Of a stretch of 64,000 bases of DNA, positions 54,001 through 63,200 are shown piece by piece. The stretch is from Flavobacterium orientale (GTDB lineage Bacteria > Bacteroidota > Bacteroidia > Flavobacteriales > Flavobacteriaceae), in assembly GCF_014638005.1 (NCBI RefSeq), contig NZ_BMFG01000002.1, positions 124,624 through 188,623 of the forward strand. Reading direction: 5' to 3'. The first letter of the stretch is position 1. Each line of letters starts with the position of its first letter. The notes beneath the pieces were generated by a model. The model had not been told where the DNA came from. It searched no databases and saw nothing but the letters and a program-made list of their open reading frames with translations. The translations under genes and the position numbers were made by a program.

Positions 54001-56980
54001 AAGAACGTTTACAATTCAAAACTTAGGGTTGTCCCCTTTAAATTTAACAGGAGCTCCATTAGTAAGCGTTGTTGGTGATCATCCGGGTGATTTTGTAGTG
54101 ACACAACCTGCTGCTGCAACAATTGGTTCGGCAACGTCTTTAGATTTTACGATAACTTTTCAACCACAAATAGGCGGTATTCGCAATGCGATTATTTCAA
54201 TTGCGAACAACGACACCACCGGAAGTGAAGATCCTTATACGTTTGCCGTTAGAGGAACCGGAGTTTGTGCCACGCCAATAGTGAGTAGCATCACACCAAC
54301 ATCAGGTCCGGTTGGCACTGAGGTGACTCTTACGGCCACTCAAAATGATTATGTTGGAGCAGTGGTTCGATATAATGGCGTTTTGTTAACCACTACCCAA
54401 GTTTCAGCAACAGTGCTAAAAGTAATAGTTCCGGCTGGAGCCATTTCAGGAAGTTTTTCAATAACCAATAGCACAGGATGTTCCATTGAGGTGCCATTTA
54501 CGATTATCGATAATGTCATTCAAGGTTGTGCCGGAAATACGGCCGATGTAAGAACCGAATTATTCATTAGCGAAGTAACCGACCACGGTTCGGGAAGTCA
54601 TACGTATATTGAACTGTACAACCCGAGAACTACTTCAATTAATTTGTCGGGATATACTGTCCGAACGCATAATAATGGGGCAACTACAGCAACTAGCACT
54701 ATTAATTTAACCGGGACTGTCGCTCCAAACAGTACCTATGTTATTGCGATTGGAGGAGCAGATGCGAACTCAAATTTTGGCGGACATACACCCAATTTAA
54801 TCAGCTCAACAACTCAGGGTATCAACAACAATGATAATGTCCGTCTTTATAATGGAGGGACATGGCAGGATTTATGGGGAAACACCAATAATGTTAACTT
54901 TACTATTGAGCCAAAAGATTATACCTATCGCAGATTAAATGAAGGAATTATTGCTCCCAGTACTACTTGGAATCCAAGTGATTGGACCGCATTAACACCG
55001 GTGGATTATACCAATATTGGTCAATATACCAACACGGAGGGAATACCACCTTCAATTGACCAACAACCCACTTTTGAACCCACATGTAAAACAGTAGTTT
55101 TAGAAGTAGAAGCTAGTGAAGGAGTAGTGGATGCTACAACTATACTTTACCAGTGGTATGTGGCAATTCCCGGTCAAACGAGCTGGGCTGCTTTATCAAA
55201 TGGTGGGGTTTATTCCGGTGCAACTACCAATGTCTTGACAATTTCAGACATTACCGGATTGGAAGGCTATCAGTATTATTGTCAGGTTAGAGAGAATACA
55301 GTAACTTGTTATGTAGCTTCAGAAGCTGTAGTCATCCGAGAGCCACAAACTATTGTTTGGGACGGAATAGATTGGACTTCAAGTATAACACCGAGCTTTA
55401 CCACCAATGTTGTTTTTGATGCTGATTATGATACAGCTATCCATGGCGATGTAACCGCTTGTGCGTGTCAAATCAACTCCGGAAATGTTGTTACTATTGC
55501 AAGTGATGATTATTTTGATATTTTTAATGGGGTAACCAATTTGGGTACTTTAAATATCGCCAATTCAGGAAGTTTAAGACAACACAATGACGATGCCATA
55601 AACACAGGAAACATAACCATGACACGCAGAAGCCGCAACATGTTCCGATTAGATTATATCTATTGGGGTTCACCGGTGGAAGAGAATGTTATTGGGCAAA
55701 TTCCGACTGACTTCGATAAAAAATTCAAATGGGTGCCGGGTGTAGGTTCTACCTGGGCTGTTTTAGATGCAGTTATACCAGGGCAAGGTTATATTACCCG
55801 AGTTCGAAATATTGCTCCGTTTAATACTATAACAATTCCTGATCGCACCATCACTTTTAATTTCACGGGAACACCAAACAACGGTTTGGTTACTGCAACT
55901 ACAACAATGGTGAATACTGACGATACCAATTTTGATAATTATAATTTATTAGGCAATCCATACCCGAGTGCTATCAATGCAGAAGATTTTTTAACGCAAA
56001 ACAATGGAACTATTGACGGTACCATTTATTACTGGACCTCCATCACACCCTATCCCGGAATTGGCAATTATCAAACCGGCGACTACGCCAAATGGAATCT
56101 AACCGGAGGGGTAGGGACCAATGCTCCAAATGATTTGGCAGCAACCCCGGCCTTAAAGCCCGACGGTCAAATAGTGGCCGGACAAGGATTTTTTGTTCAG
56201 GCTTTGGTCAATAATGCAACGGTTACGTTCAGAAATTCCCAACGTTTGATTTCAGACAACACGCAATTTTTCCGAATGGCACAACCTGAAGTGACGCAGG
56301 AAGCTGCAGTAGAAAGACACCGCTATTGGTTGAACCTAACCAGTAGCAACGGACATTTTAACCAAATGTTAGTGGGTTATCTTGGTGGAGCCACCAACGG
56401 TATTGATTGGGGATATGATGGATTTTCTATCGTGAATAATCCGGTGAATTTATACAGTATTGTGGATGGCAAATCGCTTTCCATTCAAGGGAAAGCCTTG
56501 CCGTTTGAAACGTCTGATGTGGTTCCCTTAGGACTTCGCATCACTACAGCCGGAACCTATACCATCGCTATTGATGAACTGGATGGGTTGTTTGCTGATG
56601 ACCAAGCCATCTATATTGAAGATTTTACTACGGGTGTGATTCATAATTTGAAAACCGCACCTTATGCCTTTACATCCGCTGCCGGAACGTTTACCATGCG
56701 ATTCCAAATTCGTTACACCAATGTTACATTAGGAATTGATGACGTTACTGTGCCTTCTAACTCGGTTTGGGTGTATGGCAACGATGTGATGACTGTGGCT
56801 TCTTCAGAAGAATTTTTAGCCACTGTTGTGGTTCATGATTTATTGGGTCGTCGTTTGTATGAAGCCAAAAACATTTCAGCGTCGCAACATGTGATTGCTT
56901 TAAAACCGGCAGAACAGGTGTTGTTGGTAACGATTACTTTGGCTAATGGGCAAGTGGAAACGAGGAAGGTTAAGTTTTAA
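51056..56980 (+). CDS. Giant multidomain secreted protein with T9SS type C sorting module (paralogue 3)
   Basis: 1974 residues. Signal peptide to about GQ20, then a beta-sandwich (AWDFNGENT) at 20-205, Ig/PKD-like repeats to about 555, fibronectin-like repeats 555-780, a GEVED domain at about 790-940 (WIDWNRDGDFSDAGEEYDLG), a choice-of-anchor-D-type domain 944-1070, an IPT/TIG fold 1072-1150 (SSITPTSGPVGTEVTLTA), a lamin-tail domain 1165-1280 (ELFISEVTDHGSGSHTYIEL), and an Ig-like fold. The shared 540-residue module starts near 1435 and contains DYIYWGSPVEENV and IQGKALPF. Probably a surface adhesin. It has its own promoter preceded by phased repeats. Confidence 0.87.
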   Translation: MKLRILVLALFSSVLGWGQIAAWDFNGENTLATSAAEVYNGNLDSSNLITRGAGAAASAGANSFRTVGFQSNGISTANTDYFQITLSAATGFTLSLSTIDARFAGTASFFVSPGVSSQFAYSLDGVNFTLINTPLLITGPTVPLISPQIDLTGIPQLQNVPDGTTITLRYYASGQTTTGGWGFNSATTPGTYGLAIGGTLGSACPAPANPTGIISGTTPACDATTLSFSGTAPANVVYYWQTAASGTSMGSNAAATLNATATGNYYVRAYNTVDMCWSTGSVGPYAVVVNATPTEPTNDPTASGCQGTALTIIGAGATSYTFWDSSTGGAQYTTGGNFTVNASQLTFGVGVVSGTYIIYIQGHNGTCVSATRRQVSVTINPVPATPPGSITVSANPSCGPATLSYPAGFYWQTTAIGTETTNPTSSDLVLTASGTRYVRALTGSCWGPALASPAVTVHTPVTITTQPTPENINLPGSRTFTVAATGTGLSYQWQIDTGSGFSNLTNGAPYSGVTTNSLTINPTTLAMNGHYFRCVVSGTAPCTAVNSDAGRLKVFPNNGLSLVGCIGNTEVGLSWNAATGGATGYLVFALAGATAPALSPALAGDASGYTANTNYSLATTYGTLGRLVYKGAALNTNVTGLTLGQQYSFKVVAYNMETYTGWANGINTLGSWNQTYTTGVQNVTITGASIAPNSSTITWTNPLPLVCYETLIVANQGGPVVFTPSGDGSAYTANSVYSGPNQVVFKGSGTSAIVTGLTQDVEYCYRIFVRRGSEWSTGVEICQTTGVVYCDSNQSPSYDDGTGIVRVRFNTIDQSSSSAPSYSNYTAVSTNVLLNQTYDLTVDVNTIGFQNYTKAWIDWNRDGDFSDAGEEYDLGDTYDPETLTSNSPLSIYVPANAVPGATRMRIASQYFFNDSDIILSPCASEYDEGAEVEDYTINIQRPPGAEINVISNNITILNGFDAPFGLNNTLYGPTDLLDTNGPRTFTIQNLGLSPLNLTGAPLVSVVGDHPGDFVVTQPAAATIGSATSLDFTITFQPQIGGIRNAIISIANNDTTGSEDPYTFAVRGTGVCATPIVSSITPTSGPVGTEVTLTATQNDYVGAVVRYNGVLLTTTQVSATVLKVIVPAGAISGSFSITNSTGCSIEVPFTIIDNVIQGCAGNTADVRTELFISEVTDHGSGSHTYIELYNPRTTSINLSGYTVRTHNNGATTATSTINLTGTVAPNSTYVIAIGGADANSNFGGHTPNLISSTTQGINNNDNVRLYNGGTWQDLWGNTNNVNFTIEPKDYTYRRLNEGIIAPSTTWNPSDWTALTPVDYTNIGQYTNTEGIPPSIDQQPTFEPTCKTVVLEVEASEGVVDATTILYQWYVAIPGQTSWAALSNGGVYSGATTNVLTISDITGLEGYQYYCQVRENTVTCYVASEAVVIREPQTIVWDGIDWTSSITPSFTTNVVFDADYDTAIHGDVTACACQINSGNVVTIASDDYFDIFNGVTNLGTLNIANSGSLRQHNDDAINTGNITMTRRSRNMFRLDYIYWGSPVEENVIGQIPTDFDKKFKWVPGVGSTWAVLDAVIPGQGYITRVRNIAPFNTITIPDRTITFNFTGTPNNGLVTATTTMVNTDDTNFDNYNLLGNPYPSAINAEDFLTQNNGTIDGTIYYWTSITPYPGIGNYQTGDYAKWNLTGGVGTNAPNDLAATPALKPDGQIVAGQGFFVQALVNNATVTFRNSQRLISDNTQFFRMAQPEVTQEAAVERHRYWLNLTSSNGHFNQMLVGYLGGATNGIDWGYDGFSIVNNPVNLYSIVDGKSLSIQGKALPFETSDVVPLGLRITTAGTYTIAIDELDGLFADDQAIYIEDFTTGVIHNLKTAPYAFTSAAGTFTMRFQIRYTNVTLGIDDVTVPSNSVWVYGNDVMTVASSEEFLATVVVHDLLGRRLYEAKNISASQHVIALKPAEQVLLVTITLANGQVETRKVKF

Positions 56981-57048
56981 AGAGGAGTTTAAAAGATTAA
57001 GGGTTTAAATTGTTTAAGAGTTTACAGGTTTAAATTGTTTATTATACT

Positions 57049-57090
57049 AAAATCGTTTGTTCTATTAGATTGGAACAAACGATTTTTTTT
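57049..57090 (+). terminator. Terminator of the giant secreted-protein gene
   Basis: AAAATCGTTTGTTC (57049-57062) pairs perfectly with 57073-57086 and is followed by Ts. It is preceded by a direct repeat GGTTTAAATTGTTTA at 57002-57016 and 57028-57042. Confidence 0.9.
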
Positions 57091-57123
57091 GGAATGAATT
57101 CGCTGTACTACAATTGTTTAGAA

Positions 57124-57179
57124 AAAAGGCATCCACTAATTTGTAGGATTTATTGAAACACGATGCCTTTTAATTAGTG
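57124..57179. repeat. Two interleaved perfect inverted repeats
   Basis: Arm A (57124-57133, AAAAGGCATC) pairs with 57162-57171; arm B (57134-57141, CACTAATT) pairs with 57172-57179. The order is A B A' B', with A touching B and A' touching B'. No gene is seen in the 353-bp spacer 56981-57333. Confidence 0.8.
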
Positions 57180-57254
57180 TGGTTATTGCTACTAAATTGA
57201 CAAATCTTCAGTATAGTATCTAAATACTGGTAAAAACACAAAAAGTTATCGACA

Positions 57255-57268
57255 CGAAAACGTTTTCG
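57255..57268. promoter_or_regulatory. LacI-type operator-like palindrome upstream of the gene at 57334
   Basis: CGAAAACGTTTTCG, a perfect 14-bp palindrome with a central CG as in LacI/PurR-family operators, 66 bp upstream of the start codon. Confidence 0.55.
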
Positions 57269-57333
57269 GTGCATTTTTGTTAAGACGGTATGTATCTATT
57301 TTGTAAATTTAAAATTCCTAAAAGGTTAAAAAT

Positions 57334-60300
57334 TTGGAGTTTACAAAACACATACCTCATAAAACACTGTTACTACTTTTTTTAGTGGGAGCCATTGGTG
57401 TGTTTTCACAAAATGCAGTTGTTGGTACGGGATTTTCAAGTGGTTGGGGAGGTGGAAGTTGTCCTTCAGGAAATACTGATTTTTCTTTTATGGGCAATAG
57501 TGATAACGGGACTTTTATCCGAACCACAACGGCCAACAATACTGGGCATCAATATTTTCGATTTGGCGTAGATTGGAGCGGTACAACGAAGCAACTGACC
57601 ATCACGCCGGGTTCAGATGATGCGGTTAGTCCAAATCTAACCTACAACTTAAATGCTTCATGTGTAGTAGTAGGTGCAATGTATGTTAATGTGCCGAATG
57701 CTTCCTATAATTATGTTTTTAAAACACTAGATGGAGGTACCGACCCAACGGGAAGGTTTGTGTTGTTTGAAGTGCAAGGAGACATTCGAACAGTAACAGC
57801 AGTAACGCAGGTGCCTCAAGTTGTTTTGCCAACTACAGCGGTAACCATCACAGCTACTACCGATGGCTTGTTTAACCCGGGTCAGGCCGCGTATTTACGA
57901 TATGCCGTTAATGATGACTGGAACAATTCGGTAGTTCAAAAAATGACCTTTAGTTCCGGAACGGATTATGTAGCGACCATTCCTGCCATGGCAAACGGTA
58001 CGAACATTAAATATTATGTTTTTACTTCAGGTGATGGCACCGTAGGTTCGGCAACCGGTCCTGCTGCAAATGGTTCTGATGCTCCATTGCGAACCATTAA
58101 CTTGAATAATAACAACTATTCGAATTATCAATATGACAGTAATGTGGCCGGTCTTTTTTCTGCTAAAGTGTATTTGCGAACAGTCGATTGGACTGCTACC
58201 CGTTATTATAATGTAGATACGAATTTAGCTTGTGACCCGGGTGTTACTTCCAATTGGGAAAATGTGGAGGTGGCACGAGTGGAACCGGAAAGCACCATCA
58301 ACTTAGGCGGAAATATCATTTCATATGGTGGAGCCGCTTGGTCCAATCAACGTCTTTTTTATCGGATGTATTTGGATGGTTTTCCAACGGGTACATTTAC
58401 ATCTATTTCGTTATCGGCACCTAATACTGTATGTAATAGTGGTGATATTAAGCATGAATCTTTGGAGGGTAATACCACAATTGCAATGCCCTCACAAGAA
58501 GGAATTTATGTTTTAGAAGTATATTTTCAAGCTAGGCGTTCCGATAACACTGAGTTTTTTTGGTCTAATTTTGGTCAAAATTATAAAGCGAGAATTCAAG
58601 TCAAAACACACAGCAATATTTTTGAGAGCTATGCTTTTATCAATTTGAATGATGTTACTACTTTTTATAATTTAGATGGAGCCAATGGCAGTTCGAATCC
58701 TGATTTACCCGCCAATTTAGGCACCTTTCAACCTGGTTTGGTATTCAAATTGGGAGCTGAACAAAAAATATATTCGCGAAACGAGCACCAAGTTTGTGAA
58801 TGTTCGGTTTGGTATTCTATTTATGACGACGACGACGGCAGTGATCCTACTCCAAATGATTTTCCTTTGCCACCTGCGGGAGCCTATTTTGATTCTGACA
58901 TTAATGAAAAATTTATCAGAGCATCCAATTTGTCGTTTTTAGAAGATACCGGAACCGGAAATTCAACAGGCAACGGGACTTATGATGGTATTCTAAATGG
59001 TATGACCCGCAAGCAAAAGTTTCAAAATATTGGAGCTGCTTTGGATACGCAGATTAATTTTCCGGATTGTATAGGAACGTATCGGTTTGCTATTGCTAAT
59101 TTAGCGGCTGTTTCTACTACGGGTGATTGTAATGACACCTCCAGTTATCGTTATATACGAGATATTAATGAAGATTTAAAGTTTTTATTGAATACTTCCA
59201 CAGATGTAATTTTAAACCCGAAACGGCCTAATCAAACTATTTCTTCTAACGATTATTTTTATACTACCAAAATAACGATTGGTGACACCAACACTCGAAC
59301 TTGGGATGGTTTGGGTTGGGATGCAGCTCCAAACCGAGGTTCGAATGTCATCTTTACCGGCGATTACACCGCATCTCCTTTGGGGTTGGAAGTAAATTCC
59401 ATCACTATACAAAATGCAATCACAGTTACAATACCCAACAACACTTTTATCAAAGCTTTTAATGATGCAGAAACTTTTGGAACGGGTAAGTTGTCCATTG
59501 CCCCACAAGGAAATTTTATACAAGTATGTGAAAAAGTTGATTTAAAAAAGCCTTATATTGAATTGTTGAAAAATACCCGAATGATGCGAAAATGGGATTA
59601 TGTGTATTGGGGTAAACCCATTGTTGAAGACGTTTTTACGCAAATTCCCATTGCATTTGATAAAAAATACTATTGGCAATCCGGGGTAAATGCTACATGG
59701 GTACCATTGGCTGAAACTAAAAACGGTGAAGGTTTTATCACTCGCGTAAAAGTGATTGATGCAGGTAATCCAAATGCTCAAATCAGTATTCCTTTTGAAT
59801 TTAAAGGAACTGCCAATAACGGTTTGCAATTTGTGACGGTGACCCCATTAAATTTGACAGATAACATTCCGGCCAATACTGCTTTATTGGCAAATCCGTA
59901 TCCCGGAGCGATTGATGCGGAAACCTTCTTACGCTATCCCGGCAACAATAAATTGGGGGGTACCTTATATTTTTGGACCTCTACAACACCTTATCCCGGA
60001 ATTGGGCCCTATCAACAAGCCGATTATGCCTCTTGGAATTTAACCGGAGCTACCGGAACACAAGCTCCAAATGATAGCAGTAATCCTTCGGAATTAATTC
60101 CGGATGGAAGTATTGCTTCGGGTCAAGGTTTTTTTGCAGAAATTAAACAACCCGGGACTATTGTGTTTGCCAACAGCATGCGAACCACCGATGGGAATGA
60201 ACAATTTTTCAGAACGGCTTCACCTATTAATCAAACCAATACTGCTTCTTTAGGGACAATAGAAAAACACCGCTTCTGGTTGAGTTTACGAGGTACTAAT

Positions 60301-60930
60301 TCCTATTGTCAACTACTTTTAGGCTATGTTGACGGAGCTACCAACGGACTCGACAGATTGTATGATGGAAACAGTTTGTCAATTAGTCCTAATCCTATTT
60401 ATTCAATAGTTGAAGGTAAAAAATTAGGGATTCAAGGGAGGAGCTTGCCTTTTACTACTTCCGAAATTATTCCTCTAGGAATTAAAACAACAACAAGCGG
60501 CACTTATCAAATTGTATTGGATGCTTTTGATGGCTTGTTTGAAGGTTCGCAAACCATTTATTTGGAAGACCAATTGCTCAATGTAGTTCATAATTTAAAA
60601 TTGGGGGCTTATTCTTTTGCAACAACAGCCGGTGTATCTGATGCCAGATTCCGGATTCGTTTTGTGAACGAACCGGAATTAACAGTACCTAACTTTGATG
60701 ATGAGGTAAATGTTTTGATTTTTAGTAACGATGGGATTCACGTAAAATCAGCTACAGAAAATATGAAAGAGGTAGTTGTGTATGATGTTTTAGGAAAACA
60801 ACTCTACAAACAAAATGCCAGTTTGTCCAATGCGATTTCCATTATGTCATTGCAGAAACAAAACCAAGTACTTTTGGTACGTGTGGAATTGGAAAGTGGC
60901 AAAGTGGTTACCGAAAAAGTAATTCATTAG
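57334..60930 (+). CDS. Large secreted protein with T9SS type C sorting module (paralogue 4)
   Basis: 1198 residues from a TTG start; no in-frame ATG precedes the signal peptide (hydrophobic core LLLLFLVGAIGVF, cleavage near SQ26). Residues 30-250 contain beta-sandwich domains (GTGFSSGWGGGS; VPQVVLPTTAVTITAT; a carbohydrate-binding-like DDWNNSVVQKMTF region). A middle part (250-650) is unique, with an acidic DDDDGSDPTPND loop near 505. The shared module starts near 655 (RTWDGLGWDAA) with DYVYWGKPIVEDV and IQGRSLPF, ending VVTEKVIH. Lies downstream of paralogue 3 but behind a terminator, so separately expressed. Confidence 0.83.
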   Translation: MEFTKHIPHKTLLLLFLVGAIGVFSQNAVVGTGFSSGWGGGSCPSGNTDFSFMGNSDNGTFIRTTTANNTGHQYFRFGVDWSGTTKQLTITPGSDDAVSPNLTYNLNASCVVVGAMYVNVPNASYNYVFKTLDGGTDPTGRFVLFEVQGDIRTVTAVTQVPQVVLPTTAVTITATTDGLFNPGQAAYLRYAVNDDWNNSVVQKMTFSSGTDYVATIPAMANGTNIKYYVFTSGDGTVGSATGPAANGSDAPLRTINLNNNNYSNYQYDSNVAGLFSAKVYLRTVDWTATRYYNVDTNLACDPGVTSNWENVEVARVEPESTINLGGNIISYGGAAWSNQRLFYRMYLDGFPTGTFTSISLSAPNTVCNSGDIKHESLEGNTTIAMPSQEGIYVLEVYFQARRSDNTEFFWSNFGQNYKARIQVKTHSNIFESYAFINLNDVTTFYNLDGANGSSNPDLPANLGTFQPGLVFKLGAEQKIYSRNEHQVCECSVWYSIYDDDDGSDPTPNDFPLPPAGAYFDSDINEKFIRASNLSFLEDTGTGNSTGNGTYDGILNGMTRKQKFQNIGAALDTQINFPDCIGTYRFAIANLAAVSTTGDCNDTSSYRYIRDINEDLKFLLNTSTDVILNPKRPNQTISSNDYFYTTKITIGDTNTRTWDGLGWDAAPNRGSNVIFTGDYTASPLGLEVNSITIQNAITVTIPNNTFIKAFNDAETFGTGKLSIAPQGNFIQVCEKVDLKKPYIELLKNTRMMRKWDYVYWGKPIVEDVFTQIPIAFDKKYYWQSGVNATWVPLAETKNGEGFITRVKVIDAGNPNAQISIPFEFKGTANNGLQFVTVTPLNLTDNIPANTALLANPYPGAIDAETFLRYPGNNKLGGTLYFWTSTTPYPGIGPYQQADYASWNLTGATGTQAPNDSSNPSELIPDGSIASGQGFFAEIKQPGTIVFANSMRTTDGNEQFFRTASPINQTNTASLGTIEKHRFWLSLRGTNSYCQLLLGYVDGATNGLDRLYDGNSLSISPNPIYSIVEGKKLGIQGRSLPFTTSEIIPLGIKTTTSGTYQIVLDAFDGLFEGSQTIYLEDQLLNVVHNLKLGAYSFATTAGVSDARFRIRFVNEPELTVPNFDDEVNVLIFSNDGIHVKSATENMKEVVVYDVLGKQLYKQNASLSNAISIMSLQKQNQVLLVRVELESGKVVTEKVIH

Positions 60931-60951
60931 TTGGCTGCCAATTTCTTTCAT

Positions 60952-61821
60952 TTAAGTAATACCCAACTTTTTATGGGTGCGTTTGATCGCTTCTTCATTT
61001 TTATAATCAATCCAAGCTTGGCCTTTTTGTCTTCGCATAAAATTGTCATAGTGTCGCATGATAAAAACATTATAAGCCGCTCGGAACAGATTGGAAACTC
61101 TTCGAGGAAAAGCACGCAAACTCATGGAAAATCCGGGAGTAAGATAGGTCATGTAATGCCAGTAGCCTTCGGGCATGTATAGCATTTCGCCGTGATTTAA
61201 TTCGCAAACCAAGCCTTCTGCATTTTTAAGAGCCGGCCATTTTTGATAATCAGGATTGTCAAAATCAATATCTTCTCTGGAAATTAAGGCGTGAGGGACT
61301 TTATATAAATAAGGTGTTTGGTCGGGAGGAAAAAGTAGGCATTTTTTCTTGCCATGAAAATGGAAGTGGAGTATATTGGAATAATCAATATCATAATGCA
61401 TAAAAACTTTAGCATTCTCACCGCCAAAGAAAAGCATGGGTAATTGTTTCACTAATCGCAAACCGATGTTAGGCCATTTAAAATCATGCTTTAAAACAGG
61501 CACTTCTTTCATTAAATTATAAAGAAATATTCTGTAGTTGGTAGGTTTTGAAAGTAGTAAATCTACATAGTCTGACATTTTCATTTTGGCATGAGCTTCA
61601 TTGAATCCGTCTTTGTGCGAAACCGGTCGGTCGTCATATAAAGGAACGATTTTATCACCGGCAACTTCTTTAATATAATTAAGGTGCCATTTAGAATAGG
61701 CCGGCCAATCTGCTGTTAATTGCTCAATAACAACCGGTTTTTGTTTTTTTACATAGTTGTTATAAAAGTCGGTTTTAGTTATGCTTTTTAAGCGTTCAAT
61801 TTCAATAAGATGTAATGCCAT
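60952..61821 (-). CDS. Cupin-like JmjC-fold protein
   Basis: 289 residues. A Cupin_8-type domain spans most of the protein: KPVVIEQLTADWPAYSKW at 28-45, the iron-ligand pair His142-x-Asp144 in MHYDIDYSNILHFHFHGKK, and a distal His in MPEGYWHYM near 216-224. These suggest an Fe(II)/2-oxoglutarate-dependent hydroxylase acting on a protein or other substrate; the target is unknown. The C-terminus is basic and helical. It converges on paralogue 4 with a 21-bp gap and stands alone. Confidence 0.85.
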   Translation of the reverse strand: MALHLIEIERLKSITKTDFYNNYVKKQKPVVIEQLTADWPAYSKWHLNYIKEVAGDKIVPLYDDRPVSHKDGFNEAHAKMKMSDYVDLLLSKPTNYRIFLYNLMKEVPVLKHDFKWPNIGLRLVKQLPMLFFGGENAKVFMHYDIDYSNILHFHFHGKKKCLLFPPDQTPYLYKVPHALISREDIDFDNPDYQKWPALKNAEGLVCELNHGEMLYMPEGYWHYMTYLTPGFSMSLRAFPRRVSNLFRAAYNVFIMRHYDNFMRRQKGQAWIDYKNEEAIKRTHKKLGIT

Positions 61822-61994
61822 AATTATAAACTACTAATTTTATTTTGAGAAAGCTAGATAACTCAAACAAAATTAATAAACGTTTTTTTAATAAAACTAC
61901 GAAAGCTTAGTTAAAATTATAGTAGAAATGTAACACTAAAATGGAGTTCTATTTAGCATGCTTTCAAGGCGAAATGTATGGTATTATCAAAAAA

Positions 61995-62021
61995 AATCCT
62001 TCTTGTAAATCAAGAAGGATT
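61995..62021 (-). terminator. Terminator of bioB
   Basis: AATCCTTCTTG (61995-62005) pairs perfectly with CAAGAAGGATT (62011-62021); an A-run at 61989-61996 gives the T-run on the minus strand. Confidence 0.9.
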
Positions 62022-62027
62022 TGGTGT

Positions 62028-63116
62028 TTATTTTTTGAGTGACGCTTCTTTGTTGCGTTCGATTATGTGACCGGGTCGAGACCATTTGGGTTTTTCCCCT
62101 AAGGCTTGCCATTGGGAATCTTCGGCTTCTACTGTTTTGGGTTGTTCCATTTTTACAAACGGTTTTTGTGGAACCAGGCCTAATAATTCAAACATTTTCA
62201 TGTCGTCGTTTACATCAGGATTTGGCGTGGTGAGTAATTTATCACCGGCAAAAATGGAGTTGGCTCCCGCAAAGAAGCACAACGCTTGTCCTTCGCGACT
62301 CATTTCTGTTCTTCCTGCAGAAAGACGCACTTGTGTTTCGGGCATTACAATTCTTGTGGTAGCTACCATTCGAATCATGTCCCAAATTTCAATTGGTTTT
62401 TGGTCTTCCAAAGGTGTTCCTTCAACAGCCACTAAAGCGTTGATTGGCACCGATTCCGGTTGTGGGTTTAAGGTGGAAAGAGCGACTAACATTCCGGCTC
62501 TGTCTTCGAGGCTTTCACCCATTCCAATAATACCACCACTACAAACGGTGACATTGGTTTTTCTTACATTTTCAATGGTTTTCAAACGATCATCAAAAGC
62601 CCGTGTTGAAATGACTTCTTTATAATATTCTTCAGAAGAATCTAAGTTGTGGTTGTAGGCATATAAACCGGCTTCTGCCAAACGCAGGGCTTGGTTTTCG
62701 GTAAGCATTCCTAACGTACAACAAACTTCCATGTCGAGCTTGTTGAGTGTTCGCACCATTTCCAATACTTGGTCAAACTCAGGGCCGTCTTTTACATTTC
62801 GCCAGGCAGCTCCCATACAAACACGAGAAGAACCTGATGATTTTGCACGAAGGGCTTGAGCTTTTACTTGTTGCACCGACATTAAATCGTTGCCTTCTAC
62901 ATTGGTGTGGTAACGGGCCGCTTGCGGACAATAGCCGCAATCTTCGGGACAGCCACCGGTTTTAATGGATAATAAGGTGGAAACCTGAACCACATTAGGG
63001 TCGTGGCGTTCTCTGTGAATGGTTGCCGCTTCATATAGTAAATCCATCATTGGCTTTTGATAGATAGCCATGATTTCTTCTTTAGTCCAATTGTTTCTGG
63101 ATGGTGTCATAGTCAA
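62028..63116 (-). CDS. bioB: Biotin synthase
   Basis: 362 residues. A radical SAM enzyme that inserts sulfur into dethiobiotin. The cluster motif CPEDCGYC near 54-61 binds the radical 4Fe-4S cluster. [33 protein letters not shown] and the Arg in RLSAGRTEM are further BioB landmarks for SAM and the 2Fe-2S cluster. It is about 22 kb from the other biotin genes, with its own terminator. Confidence 0.97.
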   Translation of the reverse strand: MTMTPSRNNWTKEEIMAIYQKPMMDLLYEAATIHRERHDPNVVQVSTLLSIKTGGCPEDCGYCPQAARYHTNVEGNDLMSVQQVKAQALRAKSSGSSRVCMGAAWRNVKDGPEFDQVLEMVRTLNKLDMEVCCTLGMLTENQALRLAEAGLYAYNHNLDSSEEYYKEVISTRAFDDRLKTIENVRKTNVTVCSGGIIGMGESLEDRAGMLVALSTLNPQPESVPINALVAVEGTPLEDQKPIEIWDMIRMVATTRIVMPETQVRLSAGRTEMSREGQALCFFAGANSIFAGDKLLTTPNPDVNDDMKMFELLGLVPQKPFVKMEQPKTVEAEDSQWQALGEKPKWSRPGHIIERNKEASLKK

Positions 63117-63200
63117 ATTTTAGATAATCAAAAATACATATTTTAGGTAAAGCATTTTAATTAGCAACTCAGAAGATATTCACAAGAGGTGTTTACTTCC

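Noticed and set aside
57124..57179. H-type RNA pseudoknot
   Set aside because: Both helices touch with zero-length linkers, which cannot span the grooves of 8- and 10-bp stems; alternative hairpins are more realistic.
62086..62625. A 179-codon open frame antisense to bioB
   Set aside because: It is fully inside the bioB coding sequence on the other strand; bioB has all catalytic motifs, so this is a shadow frame.
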